DNA of 64,000 bases from Branchiostoma lanceolatum (Eukaryota > Chordata > Leptocardii > Amphioxiformes > Branchiostomatidae). The notes below the pieces were generated by a model. It worked only from the letters and a program-made list of their open reading frames with translations. It did not search any database and had not been told where the DNA came from. Positions 11,601 to 24,300 of the stretch are shown here, one piece after another (position 1 is the first letter of the stretch; the number at the start of each line of letters is the position of its first letter). Position numbers and translations under genes: made by a program. The stretch is taken from assembly GCF_035083965.1 (NCBI RefSeq), contig NC_089727.1, positions 1,431,501 through 1,495,500 on the forward strand, in the 5' to 3' direction.

Positions 11601-11612
11601 TGACGACGCGTC
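11535..11612. promoter_or_regulatory. possible X-box/CRE-like cluster
   Basis: Contains acgtcac, 'ccatgacgacgc' twice, and 'gttgctaggtgacc', which resembles an RFX X-box (imperfect GTTGCC/GGCAAC palindrome). It lies 700 bases before the start codon of the gene at 12325. A role is only a guess. Confidence 0.25.
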
Positions 11613-11621
11613 AATGACTTT

Positions 11622-11968
11622 TTAAAGGAGCCAAAAGCAACTTAAGAATATCAGATCTGGAATCTGTATGATATCAACATTTTGATGCTCATATTAGCAC
11701 ATTTCTGTCACGATTTCATACTTTGTGCGTTTAAAAAGAGCTCAGAAACAAGCCACACGAAGATTCATTTATTTATTGGGACCATCAAAAAATCAGCGCC
11801 GCGATTTTCAATAAATTCTCACCATACAACGACATCGCAGCTTTGCTCCATGAAGATCGATATGCAATGGGATAGTGTTATCTAAACTTACTGCGTATTG
11901 AAAGGACTAGAAAATTGAAATGTGAAAATCCGACTTCCAACGTTCTGAAATTGATTTGGGCTCCTTTA
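11622..11968. mobile_element. possible element with TTAAAGGAGCC ends
   Basis: Inverted 11-12 base ends (ttaaaggagcc near 11623, ggctcctttaa near 11958) bracket about 345 bases with no coding content. The ends are short, so this could be chance. Confidence 0.35.
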
Positions 11969-12324
11969 ACGTGGCGTGCATTTGATCTAATACACCTCTA
12001 GAGCTTTAACATGGTAATGTCGGTAGGCCAGGTGAGTGGGCAACCTACGAGTGGACACTCAAGGGGTTTGGGGATGCTAGATCATCTCTTTTATTTCACC
12101 TTTCCCTCCACAAAGCTGAAGTCAAGCACAGTCCAATCCTCGTCTACGAAATGTACATATATCAACAAAAATTCTCCTCATCGTGAGATGAAGATTTTCC
12201 CAAATCAAGAAACTTCGAAAACTACCTGAGAGCCTCGACGTTCCCAGAATTCGTCTCCGGAGTCACCTGTGCAGAATAGTAGTCTCCACTTGCCGCGAGT
12301 GTCTCCAGTCTTCAGGCCGACCTC

Positions 12325-15300
12325 ATGGCTCTCCTACCGCACGTCTCCGCGCTGGTGCTCGGCGTCCTGGCCACCCTGGGCCCGAGGAGCGCTGACGCAC
12401 GCTTCGGTGACAAGGTGACTCTCGCACCGCGCGTCTCCGTGCTGGTGCTCGGCGTCCTGGCCGCCCTGGGCCCGAGGAGCGCTGACGCACGCTTCGGTGA
12501 CAAGGTGACGGACGTGGTTGACGACGACAGGTTCGAAGTGATGGGCCAGGCGTACGTGGAGACGTTCACCGTGACTAACGACGTGGTGGAACTGGAAGTC
12601 GTGGTGGAGGTACAGCTAGCCTGGATGCCAGGCCCCCAATCTCTAACATACCTATCGTTGCCCAAACGATAGATATGTTAGAGATTGGGGGTCTGGCATC
12701 CAGGCTACATTTCAGCCGAAGTCATTTTAAAGAGATTAGATGCGATCGTAGCCAATCGTTTTCCATCTGACTAATTAGCTGCGGCTAAAGTCCTAATCTT
12801 ATCCTATCTAGCCAGAACCTCGGCCTTCTAAATTGGATTTGTGTTACCCTTGACTTTAGAATGGGAATTTTATACAAAACGTACAAGTATGACTAAAATG
12901 ATAACAAAACACACAAAGCGTAAGAGTATTCGTTTGTTACCGGTTGAGCGCGGCGTTGTGGGACTGGGAGTCGTGGTGGAGGTACGTCATTTCAGTCGAC
13001 GTCATTTTAAAGAGATTAGATGCGATCATAGCCAATCGTTTTCCATGTGACTTATTCAACTGGTGGACGTACCGACTAAGTAGCTTATGCCAGCACAGGG
13101 AAGAACAATAGATGGCCATGCCTTCAAGTAGCAGAGCTACATACCCAGCATTGATGTGATCAAAACTTGGTATTTTGCTAAAAGTATCCTAGAATGTACA
13201 CATTTACTATCTAGCGAGGGGCATCCTCACTAGATAGCTTTGAACAAACGTGGCTGTTACGTGTGAGCAAAGGACAATCAAATATGAGGTTCGTTTCAAA
13301 TCCAGTACATGCCTAACATGGCCACGGTGTTGGACTCCTAACCCGGTGGAGGGCACGCTGTCTAAGAAGGACATGGGATAACTTTTAGAATGTCTTTAAG
13401 AATTTTGATTATATCCCATCTCAAACCTCTGCTTCTGTGCAGGACACGGTAGCAGAAGTAGACTGAATATTTGCCAGGGGAACCTATTTTAGAACTTTAA
13501 TTCAAGAAAAAAACTGTTTGAATTTCTCAAGAATATGTTGATTCCAAACTATCCAAACTTCTGCTTCTGCATAGGAGACTGTTGATGTGTTTGAGTTCTG
13601 GCTGGTTCACGCTGTTTGACAACGACTCGAGGAAGATTCCTGTATTTCAAATCTTCAAATTTTATTTGTTTAAATCAACATCGCAGAAGTACATGTCATT
13701 GTTCATACAAAAACATACGTTTCTTACAAAAACATGCGCTTCTGAATTACGTTGATCTTACACAACATATCGTTACACCCAATATGATACAACAACAACA
13801 ACAACTATGACGCAGTCTGCAATTGTCTGTTGTACAGACGGAATCGGATGGTATAGTGGAGAAATAACTTGTACAGTCTGTTGGTCCTGGCTAAGGGGAC
13901 ACTGATTCCACCAGAGTTCCGTAAAGACTTTTCAGTGTCCTCTGACCGAACATGCAGAGGGTGGTCTGGTTTGAGCATGCATTTAAACACTTTGAGAGCA
14001 GCAAGCTCATGTATTTAATCGTATTTGCCGTATATCTGATCCAATGCTTCTTTGCCGTTTTGATATGGTAATGTACGAGATACAGGTGAATGGTTAACCA
14101 TCGAAGGGCATTTAGTGGTTTTCAGCGATTTCGAGTCGCATGATGTTTTCAATGACGGTCCTCTATATCACAAACTCCTCCTTCCGCTCACGCCCGCAGG
14201 ACACGGTTGATGTTTACGAGTTCTGTTTCTGTGCAGGACACGGTTGATGTTTACGAGTTCTGTTTCTGTGCAGGACACGGTTGATGTTTACGAATTGTTT
14301 CTGTGCAGGACACGGTTGATGTTTACGAGTTCTGTTTCTGTGCAGGACACGGTTGATGTTTACGAATTGTTTCTGTGCAGGACACGGTTGATGTTTACGA
14401 GTTCTGTTTCTGTGCAGGACACGGTTGATGTTTACGAGTTCTGTTTCTGTGCAGGACACGGTTGATGTTTACGAGTTCTGTTTCTGTGTAGGACACGGTT
14501 GATGTTTACGAGTTCTGTTTCTGTGCAGGACACGGTTGATGTTTGAGTTCTGTTTCTGTGCAGGACACGGTTGATGTTTATGAGTTCTGTTTCTGTGCAG
14601 GACACGGTTGATGTTTACGAGTTCTGGCTGGTGGACTTCCAGCCCTACGAGTTCAGCCCGAACGGCACGCTGTTCAGCAGCGCCACCGGCGAGATGCAGC
14701 GGCAGTACACCTCCCCATGCGCCAGCTCATTCTGGAGACTCGACCTCTTCAGCCCGTCCTACGGCTACCCCTTCCCGTTCACGGACACCGGCAGCTTCGT
14801 GTAAGAAATGCTTTTTTGTTTGCTTGTTTGTTTGTTTGTTGTTGAATACTGGTAAACCACATCGGTATTATAATCGGTTCGTCTAGCTTTCTAGGTTAAG
14901 TGGAAAATCATGGTACTGGAAAGGTCATTGGAATGCATGTTTATAATCTTTCAGCTGTAGGCCCAGCAATGTTCTGACATTTACCTTGCTTACAACAGAC
15001 TGTTCTAAGTCATGTTTAACGGTTTAATGTAGTTCGATGTCATATTTCCGTGTGTGTTGTAGACCGACCAACGGCAGTGAGGAGGGCGGCGTGCCTCCCA
15101 AACTGCTGTACAACTACTACTTCAAGAGCGATCCGTACAACATCACCGACAACCGCGGCGAGAGGGTGGAGCGGACGACCAACAGGATGTTGTTTCAGGG
15201 TATTCCATCTTTGACTTGTAATTAGGGTGGAGGGTTGTAGGGGGGTGGGGTGGCAGGATGGTTGCTAGTCCATTCCTGAAGGCATCTACAGCCTGCATAG

Positions 15301-18300
15301 TATGGCCCGGTAGCTGATTCAATCACGTTGCTATTTCGTATGTTGGACTGGAAAGGTCAAAAACCAACATGGGTAAGGGAATGATGCCAGACATCTCTGG
15401 TTGCCTTGTTTTTCCTTGCTTTGCTCCGCGGTTTCATCACCTGTACGGTCAATTCGATTCTTTATTACAGACACACGAATGGTAGCCTGAATTGCGTTGA
15501 TATTTACAAATTGACATTTACAAAGACTTAACACATTTAAACATAGTTAATAGAAGTTTATTGCAAGTTCATGCCCGTGGGCTAATTGCAAATACACGGT
15601 AGAAACATAGGGAAAACAGACATGTGCCAGTGAACTCTGACTGACTTTGTTGTAACAATAGGCTACTGGTACTAAATACAATTGTTGGCTATATCTAAAC
15701 TAGCTTGGTTTGAATTCTTTTTCGGAAGCAGTGGAAGACGAAAAGTCCCACTTTTTCTAGAATTTGTGGGTTCTGTGATTTCAAGAGAAAGGTAGCTTTT
15801 GGTTCATCCGTGAGTGTGTAAAAGTAGGGGCACTTCGTGGTAACTTGTTTGAATAATTATATATACATATATACATCCCTAACATGACAGGCGCTCATCA
15901 TTCCGTACCAGATTCATGGTACCTTGTGCCCCTGAGCTACAACACTTGTCAACCACCTCCTATATTACTGACATGCTAACTGCACATCTTCACCGTGATC
16001 TGTAGGTTCCTCCTACCGCCTGTTCAACTGCACGGATACCAGCGGCGGGACAGTATGGCGGTACACCAACCAGACGGAAACAGTCGAGTTCCGCTCAACC
16101 GTCTACTTCACCAACATCCGCCCCATCGAAACCTCGGACCTCACAAAGGTAAAGAATCATCTCACATGCTTGATATCCATCATCATGTTTCATACTCTTG
16201 ACAATTTGGAGCGTACACAAATATGTTCGATAACCAATCCGCTCATAGGATAACTCGTAGGGTCAGCTGTCACTATTGCATGGGTTCATGAAGGAGAAAC
16301 ATTAACTCAGCATCGCTAGATCTCGGTTTTGCCAAAGATCGGAGTCTGAAATGAATTCTGTGTTGAGCTTCTCTTGCTACCAATTCTATATTGGCTATGC
16401 GGATAGGCAGCAGGGAGAAGGTCAGTGTAGTGGTGTAACTTGCCAAACCTCTGTTCTTGTCTGCCCAATCGTAGCGATTGCTCTATTGTTCTTACCGCTA
16501 TATCCACTCCATTGCCGTTGACCCGCAGGGCCACTCCTATGTCCAGTCGCACGCCGAGCCGATCTACCGGATCTCCCCAATTACTCAACGTGGTGGTCAC
16601 TGGCAAAACGCTTTCTTATGTATGAAAAAAAAAACACGTCCTTACCACAGACCATGTTGATAACACGTGTGTATGTTTCCTATGTCCAGTCGCACGCCGA
16701 GCTGATCAACCGGATCTCACGGATTGGCTCAACGTGGTTGGTCAATGGGGTGGTCACTGGTCAAACGTTTTCTTATGTATGAAAAATAAATTACCATAGG
16801 TGGTGTTGATAATGTGTGTATGTTTCTGCCCCCTGTATGTTAATGTCCACTGTTTCTGACCGCCCAGGGCCACTCCTATGTCCAGTCGCACGCCGAGCTG
16901 ATCTACAGGATCTCCCGCATCGCCCTGGTGAACGTGGTGGTCAGCAGCTCGGCGCTGGTCAAGCCGCTGCTCAACTACGTCATCATCTCCCCTGGTTACG
17001 AGCCTGACGGCACGCCCGCCACGGACCTCGCCACGGTGGAGATACAGGTACTATCTTTAGCATGAAGGTTCATCTGTGTTGGTAGAAATCATTCTGAAAC
17101 AAGTTTTAACTATAATTTCCAACACAAAAATTGGACTTACCCAAATTTTCGACTGTACAACACCAGTCTTTGTCAAGGAGTGAGCAATCCACCGCTGGGC
17201 GATAGACGCACTGCTTTAACCCAGCTTACATCTCTATTCGTTCCTTAGTTCACGACGTCCACGCAGTCTCCTTCGGGAGAGCGGAACCACTACATCCACT
17301 CGGGCACGTCGCTCAACTACACCGCGGACTACGTCACCCTGCACGACCTGGACGCGGTCACCAGCTACCCCACCACCACGCCGCCCTGCGTGATCACTAA
17401 CGGGGCCATCAAGTAAGCTTTCTTTTCTTTCAACTACCGTGGCCGACAGGAACAATGTGCATCACACACCTACTTTTGGCTGCCAAACTTGCGGTGTCGA
17501 CGCAACCAAAGTAGGTGTGGACGCACCAAAAGTAGGCGTGTACACTGCCAAAGTAGGTTTGTGCACACCCAAACTAGGTGTGCGTTGCATATTGTTTCTG
17601 TCGGCCACGGTATTCAACAGTCATCACGTACAGACAGAGCCATCAAGTAAGCTTTCTTTTTTCTTTCAACAGTCATCTTTCGAAGCTGAACTTGAACTAA
17701 TCTCCAAGCAACTGACAGCATGATAGATCGTAACGATTTTCAGTTGATGGCGTCGTGTTAGAAAATTGGTTTACCATCCTGATATTCTGTAGTCCTACCT
17801 TACTTATCCAGGCTTTTACTGAGAGAGAACTTTGGTATATTGGATTTTGATTGTGTCTCGAAGCGGTGCAATGGCCGAGTGGGTAGAGTGTTCGTCTTGC
17901 ACACGGTAGGTCGTGAGTTTGAACCCCGGCCGGGTCAAACCAAAGACTTTAAAAATGGTACATACTGCTTTCTCTGCTTAGCACTCAGCATTTGGGAAAG
18001 AGTATGGAAGTTAAACACACATCACTACCAGCGGACTAGCCCCCTGCTGTAGAGACTTGCACAAAGTTGTGTGGCCCAAGGGCTGAGAATCGGAGATGGG
18101 CGCCACCATATGTTCCACTAAGTGGCGCGGGAGGACTTTAACTTTAACTAACTAGATCGAAGCGGGCAGCTCTGATATGCGATGAACAGGTTGCCTTGAT
18201 GACAATGTTAAACATGTTAACTCTATCCACAGCCTGTGTACTCAGACGTGGACGTTTGTGGTTATCCTGAAGATCACTCCGCGGAATGTGGACGACGGTC

Positions 18301-21300
18301 TGCCGGTGGACGCGTCAGGTGACTGATATATTCCTACTTTAAGATTGGTGTGCTGCGAAGGTATCTGTTTTCAGTGATCTTTTTGTAGAGCTCATACATT
18401 AAATTTCAAGCCTGCCGCGTTTCATATGCATCCAGTATCTACTTTTCTCTTTGCCCTGGCATTTAACTATGCTACACTGCACTGTGTTTGATTTGGCGTT
18501 CTGGATTCATACTAAGCAGTGGAAATCAGTTTTATAGAAACTTTAAGCAGCACCGCATAGTCCTTGTTTAATCTTGGTCTTTGTATCACGTTTATTGAAA
18601 CAAAGGTGTAAAAAAACACTTTATTGCGAACAGCGAATGCTTCTAACGACTTAGCGACCTAAGCGTCTTTGTGACCTAAGTATATGTATCCGCGAAGTAT
18701 ACGACATAACGTTACATAAACTTGTTTTGTTGACACCGATCATCTCACCATGAGTGTTTGCCTTCGGGCTCTTAAGTAAGACATAATAAGTTTGATACTA
18801 AAAGAACATCTGCGAATCTCGAGTGCAATCCATTGGGTGGTCTAAATACGTTCTCACCAGGAGTATTTGCCTTTGGATAATGAGCAAGAGAGGACCTGAG
18901 TTTAGCAATGAAAGAACAACTATCAATGCTTCTTAAGACACAGATGCAATCTTGATATTTTGTTGTCCCCCATCTGGCCAGGCGTGTTCACGTTCCGGTT
19001 CGTGACGGAGCAAAGTTGTAAAAGAACCCACTTTACTGCGAACAGCGAATGCTTCTAACGACTTAGCAGCCAATCTTTGTGACCTATGTATATGTATGCG
19101 CTAAGTATAAGACATAACGTTACATAAACCTGTTTCGTTGTCCCCGATCTGGCCAGGCGTGTTCACGTTCCGGTTCGTGACGGAACAAAGTTGTAAAAGA
19201 ACCCACTTTACTGCCAACAGTGAATGCTTCTAACGACTTAGCTGCCAATCTTTGTGACCTATGTATATGTATCCGCTAAGTTTAAGACATCACGTTACAT
19301 AAAACTTTTTTTCTATAACATGCTGATGTGAACAATAGTCACTAGACAGAAAATTACTAGAGCAATCCAGTCCAGTGATCAATCAGTGGTTCACAGCTGC
19401 CAAGTGTTCTTGCTTTTGTAAGAGGTAGCGATGGGCACGGGTCTTGAAGGATTGAAGGCCCCGTGTGCTAATGTCTCGGACCACACTGACCGATCTCGAT
19501 TGTTGTCCCCGATCTGGCCAGGCGTGTTCACGTTCCGGTTCGTGACGGAGCGGTGTAACGACACGACGGCTGGCGAGTCCTCCGCGAACTGCACCATCGT
19601 GGACAACATCAACCCGTCCGTCATCTCCATGAACATCACCATTCAGGTACGCAGGTTTTGTTATCATTATGCTCCAGGAAATATGGCCCTCTAACGTCCT
19701 AGAAACAGCCCATAAATGTTTGTTGTTGGTTCGTCCGTCAGTCTGACGACGACCGCTGTAGTCATCCATCATTTGGTTGGGTCGCATGTGTCCTCATATG
19801 GCTATAGAGTCCAATTTTGGCCTTGAACCTCCGTCCACAATGTTCGCATTGGATCAGTGTTGTGTTCTGTGTGGGGTTGGCTTCCCGTTCCTTCCTGGCT
19901 CTCCTTTTCTGCTGGGCGGCAGCTTTCCTAACCTCCTCGCATGTGATGGCGCCATCTCGGACTGTGCGTCGCCACAGAAGTCGATCCTTGGTAGCTTCTT
20001 CCCAGGTCCCAGTTTCAATGTCGAAGGCCTTTAAAGATGCCTTTAGCGAGTCTTCAAACTAACAAAATGAACCGGCACATTTTTGCCCTGTTCCAGACCG
20101 TAGTGGATCTGTCCGACGAGGACAAGGACAACCCCTGGCTGGTGGTGACGAAGCTAGCCGGCGCAGACAACCTTGACCTTAGGGGAGGGTTTGCGGCCGG
20201 CCGGAGGGGCGTCAACCACCTAGAGGACATCCGGATGGAGGTCAAGTAAGTACTGAACAGTCGCTGAAGGCTTGACAACCTCTCCCGCTCACCTTTAAGT
20301 TCATCATATTTAATTTGTTTAAGTTACTGTCTAGCCTTTGTATAAGTTTTGTTCCTGCATTTGATTTAAAGTAGGTGGCCGCGGACTTCAGGGAGAAAAG
20401 TGTAAAAGTGTACGCTAATGGCGATCTGAATAAAACAAACAAACAAACAAACAAACAAACGACCAGTCAGTCAGCCAGTCTAGGATATCCTGCTGTGGCG
20501 CAGCGGCAGGGTGCTTGGCCCGGAACCCAGAGGTCCTGGGTTCAAATCTGGGGCCCCCTGATTTGTCTCGTTGACGTTGTGCCCTTGGGAACGGCACTTA
20601 ACACAACTTTTCCCACTTCGCTCAGGTGAAAATGAGTACCTAGCTTCGGTTAGGGACGTCCCTCGGATAGGTTTCCCTTGCATGGCGTATCTATGTAAGA
20701 CTTTGTTATTGCCTTGACAGGTTCTATCCCGAGTTTCTGTGGGACTACTTTGATCTGGACCTGAAACTGTTCATGGTCTGCATCGGGGACCAGACCGCCC
20801 AGGATACAGTAAGTGCAGAAACCTTTCTCATTAAAGGCAGACAGAGCACTATTCGGGCCCGAAAATTGGATTTTGAAAGTCAATCTATTCAGTCATTTCT
20901 ATACATGATTAGTTCAAACAACACCATCACAATGTATATGATGCAAAAATATGACGTCGTTGTGATGTGAGAACTCACTGAAAATCATCGACGGAGTTTT
21001 TGTAGGCTCGCGCAACTAAGGGGATCATCGTACAGCACAGGTTTAAAATAAGTATCAAATCATTATGCAGATGTGCTAAACAGTGTTTAGCACATCTAAG
21101 TGTCACTACCATAAAATTTTCAGCATTTTCTTTATTTCCTTTTTTTGGGCCGTAATATTGCTTTGGTTGCCTTTAAGTACAAAAAACTCTCTCCAACCCT
21201 TTTTAATCATTCCCAAATACATGTATCATACTCTCCAAGCAGAGGTTGGGCTGGCTGTTTTTTTACGTGTTTTAGACGTTTTTGCCGGGCTTTCTATTTT

Positions 21301-24300
21301 GTCCCGTTTTTTTTTTTGCCATCAGTGTAGGCTGATGACAAAATAGGAAGCCCAACAGAAACGTCTAAAAACAAATCAAAAACCAGCCAGCGCAACCTCT
21401 GCTGGGAGAGTATTATCACACAGGGAGGGCACCTGCGGTGTGCCCCACTAAAGCGGGTGAAGTCTCATCATCATCATCATCATCATCATTATTCTAACGG
21501 ATATATGTTGTATATATGCGTAGTTTTTCAACATTGTAATTGTATGTGCTGTGTTAGACGCCCAAAATCAGCTACTGCTGCCTGGGTGGTCATGTATTGC
21601 CTGCTGCAATTTGAATAAAATAAAATCCGGTGAGGTACAATCAATAAAGTTTTTCCAGAACGATTTGTCCTTCATATGGCAGTTATCAATACAGAACCTG
21701 TTAGTCCAGTGTCTCTTTCAATCAATGCCAATAAAGTAGTGTGGGGTCTTCCAACTCTGCGTTTTCCCTCGAAGTCTAACATCTCTTATTTTCTTGTAAC
21801 CCTACGGTAGTGGTAATGGTAGCGTGCGTAGTCCAGTGGTTAGCGATCTTGCCTCTGGAACTAGAAGCCCCGGGTTCGATCCCGGCTGTGTCGCTCACCC
21901 GACATGCACGCTTCCGGAAAAGCTCGCAGTCCTTAGGACGGGACGTTAAGTCGTGGTCCACTGTTCATTGTGCTTGTCGAAAAGAGCTAGGGGAATTTCC
22001 CCGGTACAATGAACCTGTAAATACTGTATATAGCGTCTCGTCTTCCTGTCACGACCAGTGGAAGATTAGCTCATCTGTTCATTGAGTTCATTTGAGCTAA
22101 ACTGGTTCGAGATCACTTTCCTTTTTTCCCTACAGGGTTGCCTGGCGGTTACCCAGGACAACCGCTACGTCGCCCATCTGGAGGACGACTTCGCGTACCA
22201 GTATGTGGATGGCAGTGGGAACACCCAGTCCCTCAGCATCAGTGACATCCACGTGAGTCTCATCCATCCTCCCAGCAGACCCGATATGTTCATTACCTCC
22301 CATAGCGGCCCTGTCCTTCCGAGCCCCTGAACACGGTTCTGGCGACGTCACCGCCAAACAGCTTTCAGCCAATCAGAGGGTTTGCTAAAGCTCATTTTAA
22401 GCAAAGCCGCAAAGGACGCTGGTAAGCTATCAGCCAATCAGCTTACGTCTTACATCGCTACTTAATTATTCATGAGCAACCAACGACTTTTTGTGCCAAA
22501 TAAGGCTAGCTCATTGAATATTTATGACCAACTGTCAGTGGCGTCCCCAGAACCCAAAATCTCCGTTCAAAAGATCAGGGCTGAGACCGGGAGGGTTTGC
22601 CGACCATTTCCCGAGTGGGTTTCAGCGCTGATAAAGGAGGGTGGTCTCATCACAAACCTCCGACATCTTAGGCCACACCAATCAAATTTCTTGTTTCTCT
22701 GATTTCTTAAAGAAATTAACGGGGTGCGCAAACAAACTATGAATAGGAAAAAAAGCAAGAAATTCGATTCGTGTGGCCTGAAGAGAGTTCGTGTTTCTAT
22801 GACTATTCAGGTGAAGGGCAGGCAAACTGCTGGTGGCGGCAGTAGCGAGGAAGCTGATCCGAATGCCGATGAGGTGATGACTGCATTCTTGCGTTCATCT
22901 GTGTTTGGTACTAGTCTCCAACCAGACCCAATAGATTGCAAAGACCGTATGCAACTGGAAGAAGGAGCTTGTAATGCAATCTTGGGTTGCAAAACGTACT
23001 TCCTCTGCCAGTTTGATACGGTCTTTATGCAACCTATAGATCTGCTTGGAGATTATTTGGTACAACGCATTATGAAGAAAGATTGCTGACAGCAAGTTCC
23101 AACACAAAGGGTTGGGCTTAACCATTTTCACTGCACAACGCCAGTCTTTATCAAGGGGATCAACAGAGGCAACATGCCATAAGGCCCACAACCGCGCCTG
23201 TACATACTTAGACAGAGGACGCCCCAAACCATCTGCTTCATTTGATCCACTGCTCACTGATTCTCAATTCATCAGTCTGCACATTCCTTGAAGTTTAAGT
23301 CCTTCCTTCAGTCTTGATTTTTTTATATTCTAAGATCTCGACTTCACTACTTTTTTTTCCTTCACTTTTTGGACAGACAAGGACGACGTGGCACTGCACT
23401 CAAGTTTTCCATAACTTATTTCAACAGTGCCACGTACAGAGAACAGTATACTCATTTTTACGGTGGAATTTCTTTGCTCCACTGGGATCTGTGTAGGGAT
23501 GTTTCGTCCGTACTGCGAGCCATCGCCATGAATGTTTCACCTATTCTCTATTGATGCATGCTTCCTCAGGACTCCGAGTGGGATCCTGATAACCCCGAGC
23601 AGAGCCTCAACAGCCATGGCTACGACAGCACCAACCACCTGTACCACATGGACTTCACCAACACGGCGCTGTCGTCCGAGAGGAACTCCTACACTATAAC
23701 AACTGTGAGTCCCGTGAGCTGTGTATAGATAGTCTGTTTCCTAACACGGCACTGTCGTCCGAGAGGAACTCCTACACAATTACAACTGTAAGTGTTGGGA
23801 ACAATCTAACGACTGTGAGTCCTGTGAGCTGTGTATAGATAGTCTGTTTCCTAACACGGCGCTGTCGTCCGAAAGGAACTCCTACACCATAACGACTGTA
23901 AGTGTTGGGAACACCATAACAACAACTGTAAGTCCTGTGAGCTGTGTATAGATAGTCTGTTTCCTAACACGGCGCTGTCGTCCGAGAGGAACTCCTACAC
24001 AATAACAACTGTAAGTCCTGTGAGCTGTGTATAGATAGTCTGTTTCCTAACACGGCGCTGTCGTCCGAGAGGAACTCCTACACCATAACAACGGTGAGTC
24101 CTGTGAGCTGTGTATAGATAGTCTGTTTCCTAACACGGCGCTGTCGTCCGAGAGGAACTCCTACACCATAACAACGGTGAGTCCTGTGAGCTGTGTATAG
24201 ATAGTCTGTTTCCTAACACGGCGCTGTCGTCCGAGAGGAACTCCTACACCATAACAACGGTAAGTCCTGTGAGCTGTGTATAGATAGTCTGTTTCCTAAC

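Noticed and set aside
14198-14600. Regular short repeats resembling a CRISPR array
   Set aside because: Units are contiguous with no variable spacers, and each is an exon-derived splice acceptor in eukaryotic DNA. The same applies to 23705-25105 and 32315-32936.
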